From JBCCMQ01 sp039026235 (GTDB lineage: Bacteria > Pseudomonadota > Alphaproteobacteria > Rhodobacterales > Rhodobacteraceae): a stretch of DNA of 64,000 nucleotides. The notes below the pieces were generated by a model that did no database searches, had not been told where the DNA came from, and saw only the letters and a list, made by a program, of their open reading frames with translations. How positions within the stretch are numbered: the first letter of the stretch is position 1; each line of letters begins with the position of its first letter. The stretch lies in assembly GCA_039026235.1 (NCBI GenBank), contig JBCCMQ010000002.1:284786-348785 (forward strand), written 5' to 3'. Positions 27,891-36,164 of this stretch are shown here, piece by piece. The position numbers and the translations under genes were made by a program.

Positions 27891-28307
27891 ATGGCAGAGC
27901 AACTGACCATCGAGACGCGAGGTCCGGGCCTCTACGAATTTACCCATAGGGTTACTCAGACGGTCCCGGACGCGGGTGACGGGCTGTTGACACTTTTCGT
28001 GCGCCACACGTCGTGTTCTTTGCTGATCCAGGAAAACGCCGATCCGTCGGTTCAGTCTGATTTGCACAACTTTCTGAAGCGGCTGGTGCCCAGAGCGGAT
28101 GATCCCGCCATGGACTATTTGCGCCACCGGTCGGAAGGCCCCGATGATATGCCGGCCCATATCAAGGCTGCGGTGCTTCCGGTCAGCGTGCAGATCCCGG
28201 TTCTTGGCGGCAGGCTTGCCCTCGGTACGTGGCAGGGGATCTATCTCTTTGAACACCGCGACCGTCCGCACAGCCGCCACGTGGTCTGCCATTTTCGTGC
28301 CGACTAG
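27891..28307 (+). CDS. YjbQ family protein (UPF0047)
   Basis: This 138-residue protein of the YjbQ/UPF0047 family is highly conserved; members show weak thiamine-phosphate synthase activity, but the true role is debated. The family hallmark HTSCSLLIQENADPSV appears near residue 40 and the C-terminal GTWQGIYLFEHRD near 110. It is 54 bp from the SRPBCC gene on the same strand. A small palindrome GATGTG-TT-CACATC (28307-28320) overlaps its stop region. Confidence 0.88.
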   Translation: MAEQLTIETRGPGLYEFTHRVTQTVPDAGDGLLTLFVRHTSCSLLIQENADPSVQSDLHNFLKRLVPRADDPAMDYLRHRSEGPDDMPAHIKAAVLPVSVQIPVLGGRLALGTWQGIYLFEHRDRPHSRHVVCHFRAD

Positions 28308-28652
28308 ATGTGTTCACATCGGCCGTACGGCACCGTTGCTGAGGGATTTGGAAACGGGCGTCGGTCGGTCTTGTTGCGGAAAGCCGCCGGTTGTACGGGG
28401 AACCAACGCCAAGTTGCGGTAAGGTGCGCGGCAGCTTTGGAGCCCGTGCAACGTCTGACTGCGACACCACTTCATAGCTATTTGATATAATGATACTTTG
28501 TCTGTCTTGTTACGTCATTCCATCACAGTTTCTGTAATCCTGTACCATCGCGGAAAACAGCATCTTGGGGGCACATTTCCCCTCTACCCAAACTGTAGAT
28601 GCATCCCTATAGTGCCTGTGGAGCGTTGGCTGGAACGACCAAGGGAGGGGGC
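28308..28652. other. 345-bp leader/intergenic region before nrdR
   Basis: TATAAT at 28486-28491 is a good -10 candidate, but no convincing -35 stands 17 bp upstream. I looked for an FMN riboswitch and for NrdR boxes and did not see a clear one. No gene is supported. Confidence 0.4.
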
Positions 28653-29120
28653 ATGCGCTGTCCTTTTTGCGGCAATATCGACACGCAGGTGAAAGACTCG
28701 CGGCCAGCCGAAGACCATGTCGCCATTCGGCGGCGCCGCTTCTGCCCCGCCTGCGGTGGCCGCTTTACCACCTACGAACGGGTTCAGCTTCGTGACTTGG
28801 TGGTCATCAAGTCAAACGGTCGGCGTGAAGACTTTGATCGCGACAAACTGGAACGGTCCATTCGGATCGCCCTTCAAAAGCGCCCAGTCGACCCGGAACG
28901 CGTGGATCAGATGACCAGCGGCCTAGTGCGCCGCTTGGAAAGCATGGGTGAGACGGACATTCCATCAAACACCATCGGTGAGATCGTGATGGAGGCTCTG
29001 GCACGTATCGACACAGTCGCTTACGTGCGCTTCGCCAGCGTCTACAAGAATTTCCAGGCAGCGGATGATTTCGACAAGTTTGTCAGCGAACTCCGGCCCG
29101 GTCCGCCCACGGACGAATGA
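28653..29120 (+). CDS. nrdR: Transcriptional repressor NrdR
   Basis: NrdR represses ribonucleotide reductase genes when deoxynucleotides are plentiful. The 155-residue protein has a zinc ribbon (Cys3, Cys6, Cys31, Cys34) and an ATP-cone domain (VVIKSNGRREDFDRDKLERS from about residue 50). The ATG at 28653 has GGAGGGGG upstream; an 18-residue extension is possible but not family-like. Its stop overlaps the ribD start by 4 bp (ATGA), a usual arrangement of nrdR at the head of riboflavin genes. Confidence 0.96.
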   Translation: MRCPFCGNIDTQVKDSRPAEDHVAIRRRRFCPACGGRFTTYERVQLRDLVVIKSNGRREDFDRDKLERSIRIALQKRPVDPERVDQMTSGLVRRLESMGETDIPSNTIGEIVMEALARIDTVAYVRFASVYKNFQAADDFDKFVSELRPGPPTDE

Positions 29121-30238
29121 ACCAGCAGGCGCCGGAGGCAGCCGCTGACCGGCGTTTCATGGCCATGGCGCTAGCCCTCGGCAGAAGGGGGCTTGGGCGC
29201 GTCTGGCCAAATCCTGCCGTTGGCTGTGTGCTTGTCTCGCCAAAGGGACGCGTTGTCGGCCGTGGTTGGACCGCCGAGGGCGGTCGCCCCCACGCCGAGG
29301 TGCAGGCACTGGTTCAGGCCGGGCCCCTTGCCGACGGCGCAACGGCCTATGTCACTCTAGAACCCTGTGCCCACCATGGCGAAACGCCGCCCTGTGCCGA
29401 GGCATTGATAAAGGCAGGCGTGGTGCGGGTTGTCAGCGCTGTCGAAGATCCCGACCAACGCGTTTGCGGCAGGGGGCACGGCATGCTGCGCGACGGAGGG
29501 ATCAGCGTGACCGTGGGCGTGCTTGAAGAATTGGCGCGCGCTGACCATCGCGGATTTTTTGCGCGAAACACGCTCGGCCGACCCTTCCTTACCCTAAAGC
29601 TTGCGGCCAGTATCGACGGGAAGATCGCCACGGCAAACGGCGAAAGCCAGTGGATCACGGGGTCGGCAGCACGGCGCCGGGTGCATCTGATGCGCGCTTC
29701 CCACGATGCGGTTCTGGTGGGCGGAGGCACAGCACGACAGGATGATCCATCTCTGACTGTGCGCGGTCTTGGCATTTCTCATGCCACGGTGCGGGTTGTT
29801 GCTGCGCGCCACTTGGACCTCCCAACCGACGGGCAACTCGCCCTTACGGCGCCAGAGCTGCCAGTCTGGCTCTGCCACGGCGCGGATGCCGATGCCGCGC
29901 GCATCACGGTTTGGCAGCGGCGCGGGGCGCGCATGTTCGAGGTGGGAACAGGTCCCGATCGGCAACTGTCACCGCTGGCGATCCTTGAAGCGCTCGGCAC
30001 CGCGGGACTGACCCGCGTCTTTTGCGAAGGCGGCGGGGCATTTGCAGCTTCGCTACTGGGCGCCGATCTCGTCGACGAACTTGTGATTTTTCAGGCGGGC
30101 GTCGCCCTGGGGGCCGAGGGTATTCCCGCGATTGGCGCACTTGGTCTCGACCGGCTTTCCGATGCGCACCGGTTCGATTTACGCTCCCAGATGTCCGAGG
30201 GGCCTGACACGGTGCAGATCTGGCGGCGAAATCGCTAA
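29117..30238 (+). CDS. ribD: Bifunctional deaminase/reductase RibD
   Basis: RibD carries out the second and third steps of riboflavin synthesis, pyrimidine deamination and ribosyl reduction. The 373-residue protein has the deaminase zinc site HAEVQAL (near residue 58) and PCAHHGETPPC (near 83-93). The NADPH-dependent reductase domain starts near 155 (LTLKLAASIDGKIA) and includes EGGGAFAASLL. The start overlaps nrdR by 4 bp. Its stop codon overlaps the stop of the convergent kpsC gene. Confidence 0.96.
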   Translation: MNQQAPEAAADRRFMAMALALGRRGLGRVWPNPAVGCVLVSPKGRVVGRGWTAEGGRPHAEVQALVQAGPLADGATAYVTLEPCAHHGETPPCAEALIKAGVVRVVSAVEDPDQRVCGRGHGMLRDGGISVTVGVLEELARADHRGFFARNTLGRPFLTLKLAASIDGKIATANGESQWITGSAARRRVHLMRASHDAVLVGGGTARQDDPSLTVRGLGISHATVRVVAARHLDLPTDGQLALTAPELPVWLCHGADADAARITVWQRRGARMFEVGTGPDRQLSPLAILEALGTAGLTRVFCEGGGAFAASLLGADLVDELVIFQAGVALGAEGIPAIGALGLDRLSDAHRFDLRSQMSEGPDTVQIWRRNR

Positions 30239-32370
30239 CGCAAGCCGCCGAACCTGCGCAATTTTGCAAGCAAGTACCCCAAAGCGGGTGGACGGTCGGC
30301 GGCGCATAGAATGCGGTCGATGATCACTTCAACGGGGCAGGCCCTGCCAGTCAGCGGATCGACGTATCGGGGATAGTCGATCAGTACGGCATGAACGAGG
30401 GCAGTCAGTGTCGGGCGGGCGTAGCGACGCGCGGGCGCAGGCTCCAGATCATGTGTCAGCCCCCAACCCGCATAGAACGGCACCCCAAGACAGGTCACCG
30501 GCAGTTCGCGCAACAGGGCTTCGAAGCCCAGTGTTGATGTCAGTGTCCATACTTCGTCAGTGCTGGCCAAGGCTGCATCGGCCCCGGTTTCTCGCAAAAC
30601 ATGATCAGCGCATGCGTCAAGATCAGCACTTGTAACCGCACCTTCGCGTAATTCCGCCTCGACGTCCGGGTGCGGTTTGTAGATCAAAAAGGCCTTCGGA
30701 TTGGCGGCACGCGCCGCGTGCAGCAAGGCCGCGTTGGTCCGGATCTGACCGCACCCCAGAAGCACGCTGGCATCGTCTTCAACCTGCCCGACGACGAGGA
30801 TCCGCCTCTGTCCTGGCTGACAGGCCGCGTACTCAGGTGCTGCAGCGTTGCCCGTGTTGTACTTTGTCAGGCCGGTTGCGCGCAGTCGCTCAATCAGTCT
30901 TTCGGACCGCTTGAGCGCGGGCGGGGGCAGTTCGGCAGCGGCCGTGATCAGGTGCTCGAGCCGGCTTTCCTTTTGTGGATCAAAGGCGGCGCCAAGGTCA
31001 TCGAGCGCGAGGCCCATGGGTGGTGTAAGCGCCGCCCCTAGACCACGTGATCGAAGCGGGGCGTCTTCAAGCCGCCATAGGGATACACCGGCCTCAGCGG
31101 CGGCGGTCTCGGTCCCGGCCGACATGGCACTTGCCCAGGCCATAACTGGTCTTGAGCTTTGCTTGGCGGCGGCGATGGCCGTTTCGGTGTCCTTGATGAA
31201 CTCAATGCCCGCCGCGTTGCCGAACATGCGCCGCAGATGCGTGTGCTTCCAGCGACGCATCCCAGTTCCGATCCAGCCCTGCCGATCCTGACGCCAGGCG
31301 CGCGCTTCTGTATCAAGGATATCAAGGGCTGTTTCAAAGTCGGTCAAACTGTCCCGAAAGGGATCGTACCAGACCGGCGCGATGATCATCGACGCCGCGA
31401 ATAGCTGCGCAGGCGTCAGTTGCCGACCTCGTCGGTCGGGCGCATACTGGTCATCGCTAAGGCCCCATCCGCTGTACCAGGGCTGGGCAAAGACAACCGG
31501 CCTGTGTCCGGCAAGAATTGCCTCAAACCCCAGTCCCGACGATACCGTGTAGACGGCCTTTGCCGCCTCGAAAAGCCGCCAGGGCGATAGGGGACCGGTC
31601 AATCTGGTCACCCGTTCATCCGCGGGTGCCCCATCCAAATAACCGCTACCGGCGGGGTGAGATTTGATCACGATCCTGGCGCCCGGATGGTCCGAAAGGG
31701 CACGGTCAAGCATCTCGCAAAAGCGGTCTTCAGCGGCGCCCGCATAGGTCACGCCCGCGTCATGGCGAACCTGATCGACCACCAGTACGAAACCTTTGCT
31801 TGGCAGCTGCAGATCAGGGTCCACAGCCGAGTACTTGGACAGGTGGCCGGATTGCATGCGGCGGATGCCTTCGCGGGATCGCTCCAGCAGTCCTGGGTCG
31901 TCAAGGGCATGGGTTGCCAGGATCGTCTCAAGTTCCGACGGCATGCTGCTGTCGAAATGGACACCGCGACCGTCGATCATCAGCCCGAGGGGCGGCGCGC
32001 TCTGTCTTCCAGGAAACAGCGATCGCAGAAACGCATCTTCGACCCGCACGAGGCGCGCGCCGGTTCTGGCGGCAACAGCCTCGCCGCGATACGCGCGGGG
32101 GCTGCGGCCCCAGACGCCTACCGTGTCGTGCTTACCCGGCCAGCCCGTTGTCACCCGCCAACCGCAAAGCGTCAGGATACGTCTGACGCGACCGGGAAAC
32201 CCAAGACCACCGCTGTAAACGAAAAGCCGCCGGAGATGATCTCCGGCGGCGTTGGTCGTGTCGGTGCCATCGGCGCCCGGGTGAAGATCAGCCGTTGACC
32301 AATGAGTCGATTGAGGCGGCTGAGTTGATTGGTCCAAGGAACGCCCCGAGCGCTTTGTTGAATCTGACAA
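30235..32370 (-). CDS. kpsC: Capsular polysaccharide beta-Kdo transferase, KpsC-like
   Basis: KpsC builds the poly-Kdo linker that joins group 2 capsules to lipid. The 711-residue protein has two related halves. Each has a YSGGLGF- or WASAMSAGT-like start, an EDAFLRS or EDAPLRS motif, a KSHPAG or KPHPD motif and a GLGFEA or TLGFEAL / WYSGWG or FYAGWG motif, as expected for the dual-domain enzyme. The start is uncertain: the ATG at 32370 places the first 27 codons over the end of the upstream export gene. A TTG at about 32337 is the next option, and no start lies after the upstream stop. A hairpin with a T-run falls within its first codons. Confidence 0.88.
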   Translation of the reverse strand: MSDSTKRSGRSLDQSTQPPQSTHWSTADLHPGADGTDTTNAAGDHLRRLFVYSGGLGFPGRVRRILTLCGWRVTTGWPGKHDTVGVWGRSPRAYRGEAVAARTGARLVRVEDAFLRSLFPGRQSAPPLGLMIDGRGVHFDSSMPSELETILATHALDDPGLLERSREGIRRMQSGHLSKYSAVDPDLQLPSKGFVLVVDQVRHDAGVTYAGAAEDRFCEMLDRALSDHPGARIVIKSHPAGSGYLDGAPADERVTRLTGPLSPWRLFEAAKAVYTVSSGLGFEAILAGHRPVVFAQPWYSGWGLSDDQYAPDRRGRQLTPAQLFAASMIIAPVWYDPFRDSLTDFETALDILDTEARAWRQDRQGWIGTGMRRWKHTHLRRMFGNAAGIEFIKDTETAIAAAKQSSRPVMAWASAMSAGTETAAAEAGVSLWRLEDAPLRSRGLGAALTPPMGLALDDLGAAFDPQKESRLEHLITAAAELPPPALKRSERLIERLRATGLTKYNTGNAAAPEYAACQPGQRRILVVGQVEDDASVLLGCGQIRTNAALLHAARAANPKAFLIYKPHPDVEAELREGAVTSADLDACADHVLRETGADAALASTDEVWTLTSTLGFEALLRELPVTCLGVPFYAGWGLTHDLEPAPARRYARPTLTALVHAVLIDYPRYVDPLTGRACPVEVIIDRILCAADRPPALGYLLAKLRRFGGLR
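32226..32250 (-). terminator. Terminator-like hairpin at the start of kpsC
   Basis: GCCGCCGGAGAT and ATCTCCGGCGGC are perfect 12-bp arms around a single base. On the minus strand the structure is followed by TTTTCGTTT. It lies just after the export-gene stop and inside the kpsC reading frame, so it could terminate part of the transcripts. Confidence 0.5.
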
Positions 32371-33418
32371 AGGGCGCCTCGGTCACATAGATCGTATCCT
32401 GATCACGCACCAAGAAGTCCCGGGCATTAAAAAGCCCGTTCGGCGCCGTCAAATCAAGTATGTAGACGACCCTCTGGGTGCCAATGATGTCGTCGCGGGC
32501 CAGGACAATCTTGGCGATGGACTCGGGCTCGTTGCGCAGGATGAAGATGCCGGTCGGGTCGGCCAGGTTCGAATTCAACCCGCCCACCTGGGCCAGCGCT
32601 TCAATCGCGCTGATGTTCTGGCTGGAAAACGGCACCCGGGCCTGTCCACCGGTCGCACCGATTGCGGTGAAACTGCGGGTGTCTTCTTCGACCAGGATCC
32701 GGTCGCCGCCCCGCAGGGCAATGTCAAGCGACGAATCGCGGTAAAGGTCCTGAAGCCACACGGTGCTGCGTTGATTGCCGCGAATGATGTTCACTTGGGC
32801 GATCTCGGGTGGGATGGTCACCCCTCCGGCACGCGCGAGCATTGCTGTCAGCGACCGGGTCGGGCGCTCAATTGGATAAACACCCTGGGCACCGACACCG
32901 CCAACGATCGATACGGTCGATCCGTCGCCCGCAAGGCGGCGCACCAGGACCTGCGGATCGGGCGTCTGTGTTTCAAGCCTGCCGGTGATCTCTTGGCGGA
33001 GTTGTTCGGGCGTCTGTCCGGCCGCACGGATCTGGCCGGCATAGGGCACAAAGATCAATCCCTTGCCATCAACCTGCACCTCTTCGATGGGTGTGGGTAC
33101 GCTGGCTGTTCCCAGGATGCCGGCGTCGACGTTTTCCCAGACGGTCAGCCCAAGGACATCGCCGGCCCGGATGACATCAGATCCGACCTCTCCGGCGGTC
33201 AGGAAGTCGCTTGTGAAGCCCAAAGCGGGCGTCAGCGCGACGGCGCGGGTGACGTTGCCATCAACCGGAACGATAAAGGTGTCGCCACCGCGGGTCGTTC
33301 CGCCTGCCAGAATCTCATTCCGGTCCGGGCCGCTGCGGGGCAGGGTACACCCGCTCACCAAAACGAATGCCAGCATCAGGGCAATCGCCCTGCCAGCGAA
33401 TTTATTTGCAGGGGGCAC
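32288..33418 (-). CDS. Outer-membrane polysaccharide export lipoprotein (Wza/KpsD type)
   Basis: This 376-residue protein begins with a lipoprotein signal (MLAFVLVSGC, lipobox LVSGC) and has the Wza-type polysaccharide export domain. That domain includes GDVLGLTVWE and VDGKGLIFVPYAGQIRAAG near residue 140, and is followed by SLBB-type repeats. It should form the outer-membrane channel for capsule export. The start is a GTG at 33418 with GGAG 9 bases upstream. It lies between kpsS-like and kpsC-like genes on the same strand, making a compact capsule export block. Confidence 0.9.
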   Translation of the reverse strand: MPPANKFAGRAIALMLAFVLVSGCTLPRSGPDRNEILAGGTTRGGDTFIVPVDGNVTRAVALTPALGFTSDFLTAGEVGSDVIRAGDVLGLTVWENVDAGILGTASVPTPIEEVQVDGKGLIFVPYAGQIRAAGQTPEQLRQEITGRLETQTPDPQVLVRRLAGDGSTVSIVGGVGAQGVYPIERPTRSLTAMLARAGGVTIPPEIAQVNIIRGNQRSTVWLQDLYRDSSLDIALRGGDRILVEEDTRSFTAIGATGGQARVPFSSQNISAIEALAQVGGLNSNLADPTGIFILRNEPESIAKIVLARDDIIGTQRVVYILDLTAPNGLFNARDFLVRDQDTIYVTEAPFVRFNKALGAFLGPINSAASIDSLVNG

Positions 33419-33495
33419 TTTGCGCGCTCCTTCCTGTTATGTCTGCCTCAACTTTTTCCTGTAAGCTACCGAGAAGACCGGCAAATTGCGATAGC

Positions 33496-34791
33496 TTAGT
33501 CTGCGGATGCCGATTTCAGTGGCGCGAGGTGTTGCGGATAGGCCGCGTTGGTCCCTCCCAGAAGTGTTTCGTATCGGTCAGCCGGGGACAGGATCAGGTC
33601 CGTGATCTGGCGCAAAAGACGCCGTCTACCAGCCGCTGAATAGAACCCACCCGACACCTGCGACGTTGCCATCAGGAAGGTACGAAGAACGGCGTAGACC
33701 TCTAGATCGGGACGAACCGGGTCGGCGAAGAAAGCGTCGATACTCTGATCGCTTGTGAGGCCTGGGCGCGCGTAGACCGACGCCCCGAAAGCCTTTACCG
33801 GAAGCCCGCGCAGAAGCGCCTGATGTGCCGCAGTTGAGTTTACCGTCACGGCGCTTTCAGCGTCATCAAGAAGGCGTGCAAGCTTGCCGCCACGCAGGAA
33901 ATGGACGCGATTCGCGACCCCGCTGCGAGACGCCAGATCCAGAATATCGCGCCTGAGCGGGGTGCGGCCGTCTTCCAGCGGATGGGCCTTGAACACCAGA
34001 TGATGATGGCGCGGAGCGCCGGCGGCGAAGCCGTCGATGACCTTCTTCAGAAAGTGCCTGTGGGTCTCAAATGGTCCGTGGCCCCGGAAGTTCGGGTCAT
34101 GTGCCAGCTGAAGCAGGGCCAGATGATAGGGAAAATGGCCGGTCTTGATCTGGTATGTCGCCAGCCAACGGTCCGCCGCATGAGGAGCGATCAGCAAGAG
34201 CTTGCGCAGATATAGGCCAAATTCGCGGCGAACACCGATGTCGCGGTGACCTCTGTAATGCGGATAGCTGATGCGCGGCAGCAGAAGAAAGCCGTGATAG
34301 GCGGCGCCCCAGAATATGTGCTCGCGCATGTCACCCCAGGATGCCGGAATATCTTGACTGCCGTTTCGCAGGTTGCCAAGCGCGCGTGCCATGGCGGCGT
34401 AGGGAATACTAGAAACGCAGGAATTTCCGTTGGTCCCGCCCCGCTCATAGGTCACCCAATAGGGTCGCACGTAGCCTTCTTCGAAGATGTGCGGGGTGAT
34501 GCCCAGTTTTGCTGCTAGGTGAAGCGCACGGGCGTGACATGGACGGGCATCCCCGTAAAGGACGATGTCGGTCGCCTGCGACCGCGTCATATGATCCTGA
34601 AGCCAGGCCTCCCAATGCGCCGACGTGCCTTCGAAGGCGGTGTAATGCTCCGGTCCCCAGAAGATCCGGTCAGACGGGTTCAGCCCGACCCGTTCGCATG
34701 TGGCGCCACAGGTCCGAAGGGCCTGTGCAAGCTGACGAAAAAAGGGCCCGTGTGGACCTTGCAGAAAAAGAAAATGTCGCCGCTGACCCAT
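33496..34791 (-). CDS. kpsS: Capsule Kdo transferase/export protein, KpsS-like
   Basis: KpsS adds the first Kdo residue to the lipid acceptor of group 2 capsules. The 431-residue protein begins FLFLQGPHGPFFRQLA (residues 5-20) and has VLYGDARPCH near 95. It also has EEGYVRPYWVT near 120, then KAHPLEDGRTPL near 280 and VNSTAAHQALLRGLP near 330, all characteristic of the KpsS/LipB family. The start at 34791 is chosen to fit the family N-terminus; ATG 34833 is in frame. It heads the capsule block inserted between ribD and ribE. Confidence 0.88.
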   Translation of the reverse strand: MGQRRHFLFLQGPHGPFFRQLAQALRTCGATCERVGLNPSDRIFWGPEHYTAFEGTSAHWEAWLQDHMTRSQATDIVLYGDARPCHARALHLAAKLGITPHIFEEGYVRPYWVTYERGGTNGNSCVSSIPYAAMARALGNLRNGSQDIPASWGDMREHIFWGAAYHGFLLLPRISYPHYRGHRDIGVRREFGLYLRKLLLIAPHAADRWLATYQIKTGHFPYHLALLQLAHDPNFRGHGPFETHRHFLKKVIDGFAAGAPRHHHLVFKAHPLEDGRTPLRRDILDLASRSGVANRVHFLRGGKLARLLDDAESAVTVNSTAAHQALLRGLPVKAFGASVYARPGLTSDQSIDAFFADPVRPDLEVYAVLRTFLMATSQVSGGFYSAAGRRRLLRQITDLILSPADRYETLLGGTNAAYPQHLAPLKSASAD

Positions 34792-34897
34792 GCCCGCACT
34801 CTGACCAAACCTCAAAAGCTTGTCACCTCGCATTTCCTGGGGACTTGAAGCTGCATTGGCAGCGCGTTAACTCGATCACAGACAAAAGGAGCAAGGC

Positions 34898-35497
34898 GTG
34901 TTCACGGGCATCATCACGGACATTGGTCAGGTTCGGCAGATGACACAGGGCGGCGATCTCCGCGCGCGGATCGGCACTGTATACACCGCCGAAGGCATCG
35001 ACATCGGTGCCTCAATTGCGTGCGACGGGGTCTGTCTGACCGTTGTCGCCCGGGGTGTTGATCACTCGGGCAATTGGTTCGATGTCGAGGTGTCGGCAGA
35101 GACGCTTTCGAAATCAACGCTATCCGGGTGGACCGAAGGCAGCAGCGTCAATCTTGAGAGATCACTCAAAGTGGGTGACGAGCTTGGTGGCCATATTGTC
35201 AGCGGTCACGTCGATGGGGTCGCGCAAGTGGTTTCTGTTACGGACGAAGGTGACAGCACCCGCGTTCGCTTTAAGGCGCCCGACACCCTAGCGCGGTTCA
35301 TCGCACCCAAGGGATCGGTGGCACTCAACGGCACGTCCCTAACGGTGAACGAGGTCGAGGGTGCCGAATTCGGCATCAACTTTATCCCCCATACCAAGGC
35401 CGTGACCACATGGGGTGCGCTCTCCGAAGGAGATCGCGTGAACCTTGAGGTCGACACCATGGCCCGCTACGTGGCGCGGCTTAACGACTATGGGTAA
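34898..35497 (+). CDS. ribE: Riboflavin synthase alpha chain
   Basis: This enzyme makes riboflavin from two molecules of lumazine. The 199-residue protein has two repeated lumazine-binding barrels, the first beginning MFTGIITDIG and the second near residue 97 with HIVSGHVDG. AAAGGAG lies just before the start. Transcription is away from the kpsS-like gene, so this part of the rib locus needs its own promoter in the short gap 34792-34897. Its stop is overlapped by the next gene by 8 bp. Confidence 0.96.
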   Translation: MFTGIITDIGQVRQMTQGGDLRARIGTVYTAEGIDIGASIACDGVCLTVVARGVDHSGNWFDVEVSAETLSKSTLSGWTEGSSVNLERSLKVGDELGGHIVSGHVDGVAQVVSVTDEGDSTRVRFKAPDTLARFIAPKGSVALNGTSLTVNEVEGAEFGINFIPHTKAVTTWGALSEGDRVNLEVDTMARYVARLNDYG

Positions 35498-36086
35498 GGC
35501 GAAACCCGCCGGCATCGGTCACAACAAAGGGCCGACGATGGAGGCAGGCGCCGGCTGGCGGCGCTTTGCCTGGGGTAAGGCGCGACGCGATCTCTTGCCA
35601 CAAATGCCGCTTGAGGTTGTCCGCCTGCGGGTCCGGCGTGCGGCGGAACTTGGGTTGGACTATCGGGCCTATGCCAGCGTGCGCGCCGCAACTGGGCGCG
35701 ATGTCGTTGCGTTGCTCTTTTCATCCAATGCCCTCCGGGTCGTGCGCCCGCAGGACGATCTGCCTGAAGACCGTGCCGATAAATTGAAGTCGCTCAGAAG
35801 GACGGGACTACGCAGCGTGGTTGCTCGGCCTATGGTCCCGGGGGACTTCGCATCCCGGCTGGCCGGCGCCCATGGAATCACTCTGGACATGGTCGCCGAG
35901 GCGCCGGATCTTCTTGGCACCTGGTCCGACGCGCGCAAGCAGATGCTGGCCGCCTGCGCGGGTGTGCCGGCGGACGCCGTCTTGCTGATCGGCGATCTGG
36001 GTCTTGAGCGGGCTTGGTCCGATGCCGGACGGCTGGCGGGCTATGTCCCGGCAGAGCGCTTCTTTGCGGGACCTCTGCGCGGCTAA
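35490..36086 (+). CDS. Uncharacterised protein in the riboflavin operon, 198 aa
   Basis: I do not recognise a named family. The protein starts with a short tail containing GIGHNKGP, a motif seen at the ends of other Rhodobacteraceae proteins. It continues with a helical, Arg- and Ala-rich domain that includes LGLDYRAYASVRAATGRDVVALLF. There is no signal peptide or membrane helix, so it is probably cytoplasmic. The ATG at 35490 overlaps the ribE stop by 8 bp, implying coupled translation. Its place between ribE and ribB suggests a role in flavin supply, but this is inference only. Confidence 0.75.
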   Translation: MGKAKPAGIGHNKGPTMEAGAGWRRFAWGKARRDLLPQMPLEVVRLRVRRAAELGLDYRAYASVRAATGRDVVALLFSSNALRVVRPQDDLPEDRADKLKSLRRTGLRSVVARPMVPGDFASRLAGAHGITLDMVAEAPDLLGTWSDARKQMLAACAGVPADAVLLIGDLGLERAWSDAGRLAGYVPAERFFAGPLRG

Positions 36087-36164
36087 ACGCGCGCGTCGTC
36101 GGCGCCTATTCCCGCTGGCCATCCCTGCGCGGCTGCATTAGATGCAGGCCGGAAAATCACGGAA

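Noticed and set aside
28308..28652. FMN riboswitch or NrdR box before nrdR-ribD
   Set aside because: The conserved FMN-element segments and paired NrdR boxes were looked for and not found.
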